From Prolixibacteraceae bacterium (GTDB taxonomy: Bacteria; Bacteroidota; Bacteroidia; Bacteroidales; Prolixibacteraceae), in NCBI GenBank assembly GCA_019459525.1, contig JAIBEY010000072.1, forward strand, positions 124,001 to 188,000: DNA of 64,000 bases, given 5' to 3'. Both the position numbers and the translations under genes were made by a program. The notes beneath the pieces are model-generated. The model ran no database searches and was not told the DNA's origin. It saw only the letters and a list, made by a program, of their open reading frames with translations. Within the stretch, counting starts at the first letter, position 1. Each line of letters starts with the position of its first letter. Of the stretch, positions 51,241 to 59,468 are shown one piece after another.

Positions 51241-52049
51241 TTTAGGTCCGAGGTTGCGTCAAATTGATTCCCCGAATTTCGTTTAATAAAATGGATAGAT
51301 ATCTCGTTAAAGATCCCTGCCTGATCGAGGTTGCAGCAATGACCACTGTTTTTAATGATTTCAAGTCTGGCGTTAACCTGTTTTTTTACCAGATCGGCCA
51401 CCATGGGTAAAAACATGTGGTCGCCGTCTCCCATCAGATACAAAACCGGAGCTGATGGTTCGCGCTTTAAAAACTCATTCAGATTCGACTTAATTTCGCG
51501 GGTCATCTTCATCCATTTGGCAAACTCTTTTTCGCCCAGTTTAATTGCTTCCTGAATAAAAATATTGCGCGATTCCCTGTGTTTACGCAGTGGCATAAGA
51601 ATTAATGCGTTCAATTTGTAAAGCCACATGTATGGTAAAACTGAATTCAGGATCTTGGCCATCCCAATGAGTACTTTGAGCGTTTTGTTGAATTGTATAA
51701 TTGCACCTCCCAGAATGATCGACTCTGCCCGGTCCGGAGCTAACTTATCAATTGCCCGAATAACAATACATCCCAAGGAGATTCCTACTAAATGTGCTTT
51801 TTTTATCAGGAGGTGATCCATAATATGGATAACATCTAAGGCAATTTCGTCAAACGAATAATCAAGATCTGGTGTGGTTGTGACTTGTTTCGATTTTCCA
51901 TGACCCCGCAAATCGACCAACAAAACATTGAAATGTTTCTTGAACTCTTTAAGCTGGCGAAACCACACTCCATTACTTCCTCCTGCGCCATGCACGAAAA
52001 CAACCCAGGTTTTCGATTTCTGATGAATAAATTTACGATGGTAAATCAT
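51219..52049 (-). CDS. Alpha/beta hydrolase
   Basis: A 276-residue hydrolase of the alpha/beta fold. The oxyanion region is VVFVHGAGGSNGVWFRQL, the strand-loop VLLVDLRGHGKS is typical, the nucleophile elbow is GISLGC (Ser), the acid lies in LYLMGDGDHMF and the catalytic His in NSGHCCNLDQ. It has no signal peptide. Substrate is unknown; MhpC- or proline-aminopeptidase-like esterases are closest in pattern. ATG at 52049 is chosen over TTG at 52058. Its 3' end overlaps the histidine kinase by 22 bases. Confidence 0.85.
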   Translation of the reverse strand: MIYHRKFIHQKSKTWVVFVHGAGGSNGVWFRQLKEFKKHFNVLLVDLRGHGKSKQVTTTPDLDYSFDEIALDVIHIMDHLLIKKAHLVGISLGCIVIRAIDKLAPDRAESIILGGAIIQFNKTLKVLIGMAKILNSVLPYMWLYKLNALILMPLRKHRESRNIFIQEAIKLGEKEFAKWMKMTREIKSNLNEFLKREPSAPVLYLMGDGDHMFLPMVADLVKKQVNARLEIIKNSGHCCNLDQAGIFNEISIHFIKRNSGNQFDATSDLNYAGIVK

Positions 52050-52094
52050 GATGGTCAATTAACAACGATGAAAAGGATCGTCAGTAGTACTATC

Positions 52095-52130
52095 AAAAAA
52101 GACGCCAAGCAGTTGCAAAGCGTCTTTTTT
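52095..52130 (-). terminator. Terminator of the nqr operon
   Basis: AAAAAAGACGC (52095-52105) pairs with GCGTCTTTTTT (52120-52130). It lies 21 bases after the nqrF stop and before the alpha/beta hydrolase gene. Confidence 0.85.
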
Positions 52131-52150
52131 GTAATGAAATATTTTATTCG

Positions 52151-53413
52151 TTAACCTCCAAAATCATCAAACAGAACGTTTTCGTTTGGTACACCGAGGT
52201 CATACAGCATTTTGTTTATCGCGCTGTTCATCATTGGCGGACCACAGAGGTAGTAATCAATTTCTTCCGGCTCATCGTGTTTGCTTAGGTAATTATCGTA
52301 AATCACCTGATGGATGAATCCCTTGTACCCAGTCCAGTTATCCTCTGGTTGCGGATCAGATAAGGCCAGGTTGAAGGTGAAATTGGGATAATTTTTCTGG
52401 ATGTCCATAAACTGGTCATAATAGAAAACTTCTCTCCAGGAACGGGCACCGTACCAGAAAGTTACTTTCTTTTTGGTTTCTTTTACGGTGTGAAACAAGT
52501 GGAAAAGATGTGACCGCATGGGAGCCATACCTGCTCCGCCACCAATAAACATCATCTCGTTGTCGTTCTTTTTCAGGAAGAATTCGCCATAAGGACCAGA
52601 AACCATCACTTTATCTCCCGGTTTGCGCGAGAAAATAAACGAAGAACAGATACCAGGATTTATTTTCTGGAATCCGCCGTTAACACGATCAAAAGGAGGA
52701 GTGGCGATACGAATATTCAGCATCACAATATTTCCTTCTGCAGGGTGGTTAGCCATGGAGTATGCGCGGAAAGTTGGCTCCGGATTTTTCATCTGAAGGT
52801 TAAACATCCCGTAGCGTTCCCATTCTGGCCGGTATTCGTCGCCAATAATCATGTCTTTAAAATCAACATCAATTTTTGGAACATCAATCTGAATATAACC
52901 TCCCGATTTGAAATCGAGAGTTTCTCCTTCAGGAAGACGAACTACAAATTCCTTGATATAGGTGGCTACGTTGTTATTCGAAACAACTTCGCATTCCCAT
53001 TTTTTAACGCCCAGAATTTCCTGGTGAATATGTAGGTTAATATCTTCTTTCACTTTAACCTGGCATGCCAGCCGCCAATGTTCCTGTTGTTCTTTGCGGG
53101 AGAAGAAACCGGTTTCGGTAGGGAGTATTGATCCTGCGCCTGATTCAATCTGGCAACGGCACATCCCGCACGTTCCACCACCACCACATGCAGAGGGTAA
53201 GAGAACTTTATTGTTCCCCAAAGTGGTCAAAAGGGTATTTCCGGGTTCGGTCTCAATAACCTTAAATCCATCATTGATACTAACTTTAACTTTCCCTTTT
53301 GGGGTTAGTTTTGCCTTGACGTACAAAAGCATTCCGACCATAAGGATTATTGCCAAAAGGAATATGACTACACTGGCCAGTACAACTGTCGTTTGAGAAG
53401 CTAAAAATATCAT
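52151..53413 (-). CDS. nqrF: Na+-translocating NADH:quinone reductase subunit F
   Basis: A 420-residue entry subunit that takes electrons from NADH. One N-terminal membrane helix (about 9-31), a 2Fe-2S ferredoxin domain with Cys76, Cys82, Cys85 and Cys117 (SACGGGGTCGMC and LACQ), an FAD domain with RAYSMANHP, and an NADH domain with MFIGGGAGMAPMRSH. Complete. It is the last gene of a six-gene nqr operon. Confidence 0.98.
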   Translation of the reverse strand: MIFLASQTTVVLASVVIFLLAIILMVGMLLYVKAKLTPKGKVKVSINDGFKVIETEPGNTLLTTLGNNKVLLPSACGGGGTCGMCRCQIESGAGSILPTETGFFSRKEQQEHWRLACQVKVKEDINLHIHQEILGVKKWECEVVSNNNVATYIKEFVVRLPEGETLDFKSGGYIQIDVPKIDVDFKDMIIGDEYRPEWERYGMFNLQMKNPEPTFRAYSMANHPAEGNIVMLNIRIATPPFDRVNGGFQKINPGICSSFIFSRKPGDKVMVSGPYGEFFLKKNDNEMMFIGGGAGMAPMRSHLFHLFHTVKETKKKVTFWYGARSWREVFYYDQFMDIQKNYPNFTFNLALSDPQPEDNWTGYKGFIHQVIYDNYLSKHDEPEEIDYYLCGPPMMNSAINKMLYDLGVPNENVLFDDFGG

Positions 53414-53438
53414 CGTTGTGAATGTTTTTTAATTCGAA

Positions 53439-54056
53439 TTAAAGTTTGATCCCCATAAAACCCATGAAAGCAAGGCCCATCAAACCGGTAATAATGAATG
53501 TGATTCCCAAACCCCTTAATGGTGCAGGTATCTGCGAATATTGTATTTTTTCGCGGATGGCGGCAATACTTATTATGGCAAGGAACCATCCAAATCCAGA
53601 ACCAAAACCATAAACAGTGGCTTCACCCAATGTGTGGAAAGCTTTCTGCTGCATGAACAATGACCCCCCCAGGATGGCACAGTTCACCGCAATTAATGGG
53701 AGGAATATTCCAAGTTGATTATAAAGAACCGGTGCAAACTTTTCTACAACCATCTCAACCAACTGAACCATAGATGCAATTACTGCAATAAACATGATAA
53801 AGCTTAAGAAACTGAGATCGACTGTCTCGTATCCGGCGCCCAACCATTTTAAAGCCCCTTCCTTCAGTAAATAATTTTCAAGCAGATAATTCACCGGAAG
53901 TGTAATAACCTGAACAAAAATTACCGCCAACCCTAATCCGGTTGCTGTTTTTACAGATTTCGAAACAGCCAGAAAAGAACACATACCCAAAAAATAGGCG
54001 AAAACCATGTTCTCAATGAATACTGACTTAACGAACAGATTTAATAAATTCTCCAT
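53439..54056 (-). CDS. nqrE: Na+-translocating NADH:quinone reductase subunit E
   Basis: A 205-residue membrane subunit with six helices. The first reads [26 protein letters not shown], the family signature, and [26 protein letters not shown] is the mirror motif shared with NqrD. With NqrD it forms the half-channel that carries the intramembrane iron centre, supported by conserved Cys residues (GMC and NCA). It lies 24 bases after nqrD. Confidence 0.97.
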   Translation of the reverse strand: MENLLNLFVKSVFIENMVFAYFLGMCSFLAVSKSVKTATGLGLAVIFVQVITLPVNYLLENYLLKEGALKWLGAGYETVDLSFLSFIMFIAVIASMVQLVEMVVEKFAPVLYNQLGIFLPLIAVNCAILGGSLFMQQKAFHTLGEATVYGFGSGFGWFLAIISIAAIREKIQYSQIPAPLRGLGITFIITGLMGLAFMGFMGIKL

Positions 54057-54079
54057 ATCGTTTTTTATATTTTATTCGG

Positions 54080-54724
54080 TTATTTTTCCTGCAATTTGCT
54101 ATTTCTGCTGCGCTGAACCCAAATAATTACGCCTACAGTAATCAATGCCATTGGGGGAAGGATCATCATCCCATTGTTAGAATAAAATCCACCATTGGCG
54201 ATGTACCAGCTTTCAGGAATAATACGAAATCCCCAGAGCGTTCCTGATCCTAATAATTCGCGAAAGAACGCGATGATAATCAGGATTAAACCGTACCCGG
54301 CACCATTACCAATACCGTCAAGGAACGAAGGCCATGGTTTGTTACCTAAAGCAAATGCTTCCAAACGCCCCATCAGGATACAGTTGGTAATAATCAATCC
54401 AACGAATACCGAAAGTTGTTTGCTAACGTCATAGACAAAGGCTTTCAGGAACTGGTCAACGATAATTACCAGTGCGGCAATTACAACCAGTTGAACAATG
54501 ATTCGGATTCGGTTTGGAATCGTGTTCCGGAGTAACGAAATGATGACGTTACCGAAGGCAACCACTACGGTTACTGAAAGAGCCATTACAAATGCGGGTT
54601 TCAGTTGGGCGGTGACAGCAAGAGCCGAACAGATGCCAAGCACCTGCACTGTAATGGGGTTATTGCTGCCAATTGGGCCGGCAAGCAGTCCTATATTTTT
54701 CTTTGAAAATAATCCTTCGCTCAT
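54080..54724 (-). CDS. nqrD: Na+-translocating NADH:quinone reductase subunit D
   Basis: A 214-residue membrane subunit with six helices. The N-terminus [25 protein letters not shown] and the [19 protein letters not shown] motif are characteristic, both holding the conserved Cys that helps ligate the iron centre between NqrD and NqrE. It pairs with NqrE as an inverted homologue. It starts 4 bases after the nqrC stop. Confidence 0.97.
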   Translation of the reverse strand: MSEGLFSKKNIGLLAGPIGSNNPITVQVLGICSALAVTAQLKPAFVMALSVTVVVAFGNVIISLLRNTIPNRIRIIVQLVVIAALVIIVDQFLKAFVYDVSKQLSVFVGLIITNCILMGRLEAFALGNKPWPSFLDGIGNGAGYGLILIIIAFFRELLGSGTLWGFRIIPESWYIANGGFYSNNGMMILPPMALITVGVIIWVQRSRNSKLQEK

Positions 54725-54727
54725 CTT

Positions 54728-55426
54728 CTATTGTTTTTTCTTGGTGAAAAATGCTTTGTACGAAGTAAAATCATTCAGCAACATGGCCTGAAGCCCTTTA
54801 CTGGTGATGGTACCTCCCGAAATTCCATCTACTTTGTGTTCTGCTGGTGCTGTTTCGCTCGATTTTGCAACGATTATGGAAACTAAATTTCCACTTCCAT
54901 CAAAAATCTTTTTCCCTTTAAATGGTTCCTGAAATGCTTTTGTGGCTATTTCGGCGCCCAATCCCGGAGTTTCGCCGGCATGGGCAAAGTTTGCCCCGTA
55001 TAAAGTATTCATGTCATCGTTTACTGAAACATAGCCCCAGATCGGACCCCACAATCCTGCTCCATACATCGGGAGGATGAATTTAACACCTTCGTCAGTT
55101 TTGCACTCATAAACCGGGAGTTTGCGGTCTGCTTCTGGTTTTGCCCGTTCCGATTTCAAATCAATGCTAAAAGCATTACCTTCAATCTGCTCGCCCGAGA
55201 AGTTTACAATGTACGAATTGACAATCCGTTCAGCATAAATTGCTTCGGCGTCAGCAAACGTGCTTGCAATTCCAACTGATGATAGAATGTTCTGTTTCTT
55301 TTCAATATCAATATTTTTTTGCTGAGCCGGTTTAAGCTTAAGCGCTGTTATTGATAAAATTGCAGCAACAAGGATAACCATTGCTGAGGCATATATAAAA
55401 GTATATTTATTACCGTTCGTATCCAT
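54728..55426 (-). CDS. nqrC: Na+-translocating NADH:quinone reductase subunit C
   Basis: A 232-residue subunit with one N-terminal membrane helix (about 10-31) and a periplasmic flavodomain. The covalent FMN site reads DGISGGTITSKG, with Thr206 as the likely attachment residue; the usual SGAT is SGGT here. The GLWGPIWGYV and GETPGLGAEI segments are conserved. FMN is attached by ApbE, which is not in the window. Confidence 0.97.
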   Translation of the reverse strand: MDTNGNKYTFIYASAMVILVAAILSITALKLKPAQQKNIDIEKKQNILSSVGIASTFADAEAIYAERIVNSYIVNFSGEQIEGNAFSIDLKSERAKPEADRKLPVYECKTDEGVKFILPMYGAGLWGPIWGYVSVNDDMNTLYGANFAHAGETPGLGAEIATKAFQEPFKGKKIFDGSGNLVSIIVAKSSETAPAEHKVDGISGGTITSKGLQAMLLNDFTSYKAFFTKKKQ

Positions 55427-55431
55427 ATCTT

Positions 55432-56589
55432 TTAGGCTTTTACTTTGACTCGTTTCATCCGTTTCTTGATGCTACCTTCCACAATATAATGGTCAATTAA
55501 AGGAGCAAATGTGTTCATCAGCAAAATGGCTAACATCATTCCTTCAGGATAAGCTGGGTTTACCACACGGATCATAATAGCCAGCACTCCAATCAGAAAT
55601 CCGTAAATCCATTTGCCTTTTTCGGTCTGTGTGCCTGATACCGGATCGGTTGCCATGAACACGGCCCCGAAAGCAAATCCTCCGATAATGAAGTGTTCCC
55701 AGAAAGGGAGAGCCATATATAAGTTATTTCCGGCAAATGTGTTAAGCAACAATCCCATGGCAGCACCACCGGCAAATGTGGAAACAATAATTTTCCAGCT
55801 CCCGATTCCTGTTATTACGAGAATCGCTGCACCAATTAAAATGGCCAGTGTCGAGGTTTCACCTATTGATCCGGGAATTAATCCGATAAATGAATTCCAG
55901 ATATCAATATTAGGATGTCCGGCTGCCGCTTCGGCCATTGGTGTTGCACCAGAAAAACCATCGATAGCTTTTTGTCCTCCCAAACTAACCCAAACAGAGT
56001 CGCCCGACATTTGACTTGGATAAGCAAAAAACAAGAATGCACGTGCTACCAAAGCCGGGTTCCAGATATTCATTCCGGTTCCGCCAAAAACTTCCTTCAC
56101 AAATACAACGGCGAAAGCTGTTGAAATGGCGACCATCCAAAGCGGAGTATTGATGGGCATAATTAGTGGAATCAGAATACCTGAAACCAAAAAGCCCTCT
56201 TGGATTTCGTGTCCACGCAATTGTGCAAATACGAACTCAATTCCAAGACCGACAATGTAAGACACCATTATAAATGGCAATACACGCAAAAAGCCATAAA
56301 AGAAAATTTGCCAGAAGCTGGCCGACGCCAATTCACCAACTGCGGCGAAGTGTTGGTAGCCGGTATTGTACATTCCCATTAAAAGAGCAGGGATAAGCGC
56401 CAATACAACTATTCCCATCGTACGTTTCAGGTCGATGAAATCGTGAATGTGAGATCCACTTTTAGACGTGTTCTTTTGTACAAAGAACAAGGTAAACATG
56501 CCGTCGTGCACGGAATGGAGCCAATGGTATTTTGCCCCTTTCTGTACATAAGGCTTCGTATCTTCAAAGAATTTTTGTATAAATTTCAT
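55432..56589 (-). CDS. nqrB: Na+-translocating NADH:quinone reductase subunit B
   Basis: A 385-residue integral subunit with about ten helices; it holds riboflavin and a covalent FMN. The FMN site is DGFSGATPM with Thr216. Conserved regions include GGTGMNIWNPALVARAFLFF and ATDPVSGTQTEKGKWIYGF. Sodium translocation occurs through this subunit in the solved Vibrio enzyme. Confidence 0.98.
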   Translation of the reverse strand: MKFIQKFFEDTKPYVQKGAKYHWLHSVHDGMFTLFFVQKNTSKSGSHIHDFIDLKRTMGIVVLALIPALLMGMYNTGYQHFAAVGELASASFWQIFFYGFLRVLPFIMVSYIVGLGIEFVFAQLRGHEIQEGFLVSGILIPLIMPINTPLWMVAISTAFAVVFVKEVFGGTGMNIWNPALVARAFLFFAYPSQMSGDSVWVSLGGQKAIDGFSGATPMAEAAAGHPNIDIWNSFIGLIPGSIGETSTLAILIGAAILVITGIGSWKIIVSTFAGGAAMGLLLNTFAGNNLYMALPFWEHFIIGGFAFGAVFMATDPVSGTQTEKGKWIYGFLIGVLAIMIRVVNPAYPEGMMLAILLMNTFAPLIDHYIVEGSIKKRMKRVKVKA

Positions 56590-56612
56590 ACTGAGTTATT
56601 TTCAAAATTCGG

Positions 56613-57965
56613 TTATCCCAATTCTTTCATCATGAGGTCTAGTCCCTGGCGAACAATTTCCTGAACCTTTATTTTCGAGGTACAAGCATATTCACACAAA
56701 GCAAGGTCTTCTTCTACAATCTCGTAAATACCAAGTTGCTCCATTTTATCGATGTCGTTGGCCAGTATGGCTTTTAGTAAGTACACCGGGAGGATATCCA
56801 TAGGTACATATTTCTCATATTGTCCTGAAAGAACAAATGCTCTTTCCCCTCCGTGAAGGTTCGCATCCAGAACGTATGATTTTTTGGGGAATAATTTCGA
56901 GAAGAAGGTTTTGCTTGCTGTAAATTTATTAAATCCGGGATTGGCCCAGCCCATAAATTCATATTTATCTCCTTCAGGAATAACTGTTATTTGAGAGTCA
57001 AAGAATCCCAGGAAGTTATCCTCAGCGACTTTTGTCCCGGTAAGTACATTTCCTGAAATTATACGTTCGTTGCCAGCTTTTTGCGTAGCTCCTTTAAGTA
57101 TCTTTTCAAGATTGGCTCCATGTAATGTTTTGATGTATTTGGGAGATGTTACTTCCGATCCGGTTAATGCGATATTTTTTGAAAAGTCTATTTTGCCTGT
57201 TTCAAAAAGTTTCCCGATAAAAACCAAACCTTGCGGAGTAATGGTCCAAACGATTTCGCCTTTATTAATCGGACTGATTTGATGAATTTGTACACCCACG
57301 TTTCCTGCCGGATGAGCTCCTGAAAATTGGTTTATTTCCACATTTTTTAAGCCTGAAAATATCCCAGTTGCTTGAGCCGGGTTTATTCCGAGATGAACTT
57401 TGCCGCTGGTTAATTTGGCAAGTGCATGAATACCGGATTGCAGAAATGAAGCTTGCCCGTTAAAAAGGAATTCATAATCGGGAGCCAGCGGGGCCGAATC
57501 GAAACAAGAAATAAAAATGTGTTTGGGAGCCTGTGACGGTTTGGCTAATGATCCATATGGACGTTGTTTAATGAATGGCCATAAACCACTTTTTAACAAA
57601 TGCTCTTTTATTTCTTCAGGCGAAAGACTTTTGGGGTCAGCTTTACTAAAGGAAATGGATTCATTTCTACCATCGGCTTTTATAATAACTTCAAGGATTT
57701 TTCGTCGCTCGCCTCTGTTTATTTCCACAACCTGACCACTTGTTGGCGCGGTAAAAATGATTTCCGGATTGTATTTGTCGAAAAAGATTGGTTCTCCGGC
57801 TTTTACTTCCTGTCCTGTTTTTACAAGCAATTTTGGAATTAATCCCGGAAAATCAGTCGGCTTAAGGGCGACCTTGTCTGCTTCAATCGAAGTTCCAAAA
57901 ACCTTTTCGGCATCCCCTTTCAAACGGATATTTAACCCACGTTTTAAATTGATAACCTTTGACAT
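56613..57965 (-). CDS. nqrA: Na+-translocating NADH:quinone reductase subunit A
   Basis: A 450-residue peripheral cytoplasmic subunit that contacts NqrB and helps the quinone site. Family stretches: INLKRGLNIRLKGDAEKVF at the N-terminus, DFPGLIPKLLVKTGQEVKAGEP (biotinyl-lipoyl-like hammerhead), SGQVVEINRGERRKILEV, and the C-terminal ALCEYACTSKIKVQEIVRQG. First gene of the operon, 41 bases from a good promoter. Confidence 0.97.
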   Translation of the reverse strand: MSKVINLKRGLNIRLKGDAEKVFGTSIEADKVALKPTDFPGLIPKLLVKTGQEVKAGEPIFFDKYNPEIIFTAPTSGQVVEINRGERRKILEVIIKADGRNESISFSKADPKSLSPEEIKEHLLKSGLWPFIKQRPYGSLAKPSQAPKHIFISCFDSAPLAPDYEFLFNGQASFLQSGIHALAKLTSGKVHLGINPAQATGIFSGLKNVEINQFSGAHPAGNVGVQIHQISPINKGEIVWTITPQGLVFIGKLFETGKIDFSKNIALTGSEVTSPKYIKTLHGANLEKILKGATQKAGNERIISGNVLTGTKVAEDNFLGFFDSQITVIPEGDKYEFMGWANPGFNKFTASKTFFSKLFPKKSYVLDANLHGGERAFVLSGQYEKYVPMDILPVYLLKAILANDIDKMEQLGIYEIVEEDLALCEYACTSKIKVQEIVRQGLDLMMKELG

Positions 57966-57998
57966 TGTATTCCCTCGTATGGTTAATAATTAGGTTGG

Positions 57999-58029
57999 CA
58001 AAAGTAAAGAATTTAAAATCTTTTCACAA
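57999..58029 (-). promoter_or_regulatory. Promoter of the nqr operon
   Basis: Read on the minus strand, TACTTTTG (58006-57999) fits TAnnTTTG and a TTG (58029-58027) lies 20 bases upstream of it. The distance to the nqrA ATG at 57965 is 33 bases. This is the best-formed promoter in the window. Confidence 0.62.
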
Positions 58030-58159
58030 TCTTTGTTTTACAAACTTACATGAATTGAAATATTTAAATACCTGTAACCGTTGTTTATGGCGATAGTTAT
58101 TTTCAACTTTTCAATATCAACCCATTTGTTTGTTTGTTTAGTTAAAAAATGGAGCAGAA

Positions 58160-59458
58160 ATGAACCGGAAAACAGCATACTTTGTAGTCATTTTAGATAT
58201 TATTTTAACGTTAAATTCATGGGCATCAAAAAAAACCGACGATTTTTATTATCAGAATTCTGTTTACAAGGAGGAGATTAAATCGGTTCAGCTTTTTCGT
58301 GATGGGAACGAACTTTCAAACCCTATAATTGAGCTTGGAAGCGATGTTCAGCTTGTCCTGAAATTTGATGACCTCGCCGAGGATGTTAAAAATTACTCTT
58401 ATACACTCATTCATTGTGATGCCAGCTGGAGTGAATCTTATATCAGGCAGAGCGAATACCTGACGGGTTTCCCGGATAACCCGGTGGCTGATTACGCCAT
58501 GAGTTTTAACACAACGGTAAAATTTGTGAATTATCAGCTTCGGATCCCAAACGAGGATTGCACACCTAAATTTTCGGGGAATTATGCTCTGGTGGTGTTT
58601 GAAGACAATAACCGCGAAAACCTAATCCTTATCCAGAGATTTTATGTGGTTGAGCCTTTGGTTCGGATTGAAGGTTTAGTGAAAAAGGCGACGTTTGATT
58701 CGTTTAATGGAGAAAATCAGGAAGTTGATTTTAAAATTTACCACGAAAAACTTCGGCTTTTAAATCCGCGGGATGATATAAAAGTGGTGTTGATGCAAAA
58801 CCGCCGGTGGGATAATGCTATTCGCGATTTAAAACCCAGTTTCATTCGTGAAAATGTACTGGAATATGATTACGAAAAGGCAAATGTATTTCCGGGTGGA
58901 AATGAATTCAGGTATTTCGATATCCGGACCAAACGTTACAATGGTGAAAATGTTGGAGAAATAAAATTCTTCCGGCCATACTATCATGTTACCTTGTTGC
59001 CCGATGCCCTCAGAAGTAATAAGAAATATTTTACTTACAAGGAAATGAATGGAAACTTTTCAATTGAAAGTCAGGATAGGGTTACTGATTTTGATACGGA
59101 ATGTGATTATGTATTTGTGCATTTTGCACTTCCATTGCCAAGTGAGTTGCCTGGAGGCTCGGTAAATGTTTTTGGCGCGCTTACGGGTTGGAATGCCAAT
59201 CAAACCAACCAGATGAAATGGAATTTTGAATCGGCGCAATACGAGGCAACACTGATGCTTAAGCAAGGTTATTACAATTATCAGTACGTGTATGTTGCTG
59301 ATGGGGCTAAAAAGGCCGACTCCGTAAATTTGGAGGGGACGCATTTTAATACCGAAAATGAATATCAGATATTTGCGTATTATCGTGATCAGGCAGGCCG
59401 GTACGATCGGTTGGTTGGATTTATAACTTTAAATTCGTCGGTAAAAACAAGCGAGTGA
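58160..59458 (+). CDS. Type IX secretion system plug protein (DUF5103 family)
   Basis: A 432-residue secreted protein. The signal segment is at 1-22 (TAYFVVILDIILTLNSWA). The body matches the T9SS plug family: SVQLFRDGNELSNPIIELGS, YSYTLIHCDASWSESYIRQSEYLTGF, YAMSFNTTVKFVNYQLRIPNED, GNYALVVFEDNNRENLILIQRFYVVE and a C-terminal immunoglobulin-like domain (VNVFGALTGWNANQTNQMKW). In flavobacteria the plug protein closes the SprA/Sov translocon when it is idle. ATG at 58160 is used; an in-frame ATG lies upstream in another frame. It supports a functional T9SS in this organism, as do gldD and gldE. Confidence 0.88.
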   Translation: MNRKTAYFVVILDIILTLNSWASKKTDDFYYQNSVYKEEIKSVQLFRDGNELSNPIIELGSDVQLVLKFDDLAEDVKNYSYTLIHCDASWSESYIRQSEYLTGFPDNPVADYAMSFNTTVKFVNYQLRIPNEDCTPKFSGNYALVVFEDNNRENLILIQRFYVVEPLVRIEGLVKKATFDSFNGENQEVDFKIYHEKLRLLNPRDDIKVVLMQNRRWDNAIRDLKPSFIRENVLEYDYEKANVFPGGNEFRYFDIRTKRYNGENVGEIKFFRPYYHVTLLPDALRSNKKYFTYKEMNGNFSIESQDRVTDFDTECDYVFVHFALPLPSELPGGSVNVFGALTGWNANQTNQMKWNFESAQYEATLMLKQGYYNYQYVYVADGAKKADSVNLEGTHFNTENEYQIFAYYRDQAGRYDRLVGFITLNSSVKTSE

Positions 59459-59468
59459 GTTTCTGCGG

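Noticed and set aside
55593-56124. Plus- and minus-strand frames inside nqrB
   Set aside because: They overlap a clearly conserved subunit gene and have no independent support.
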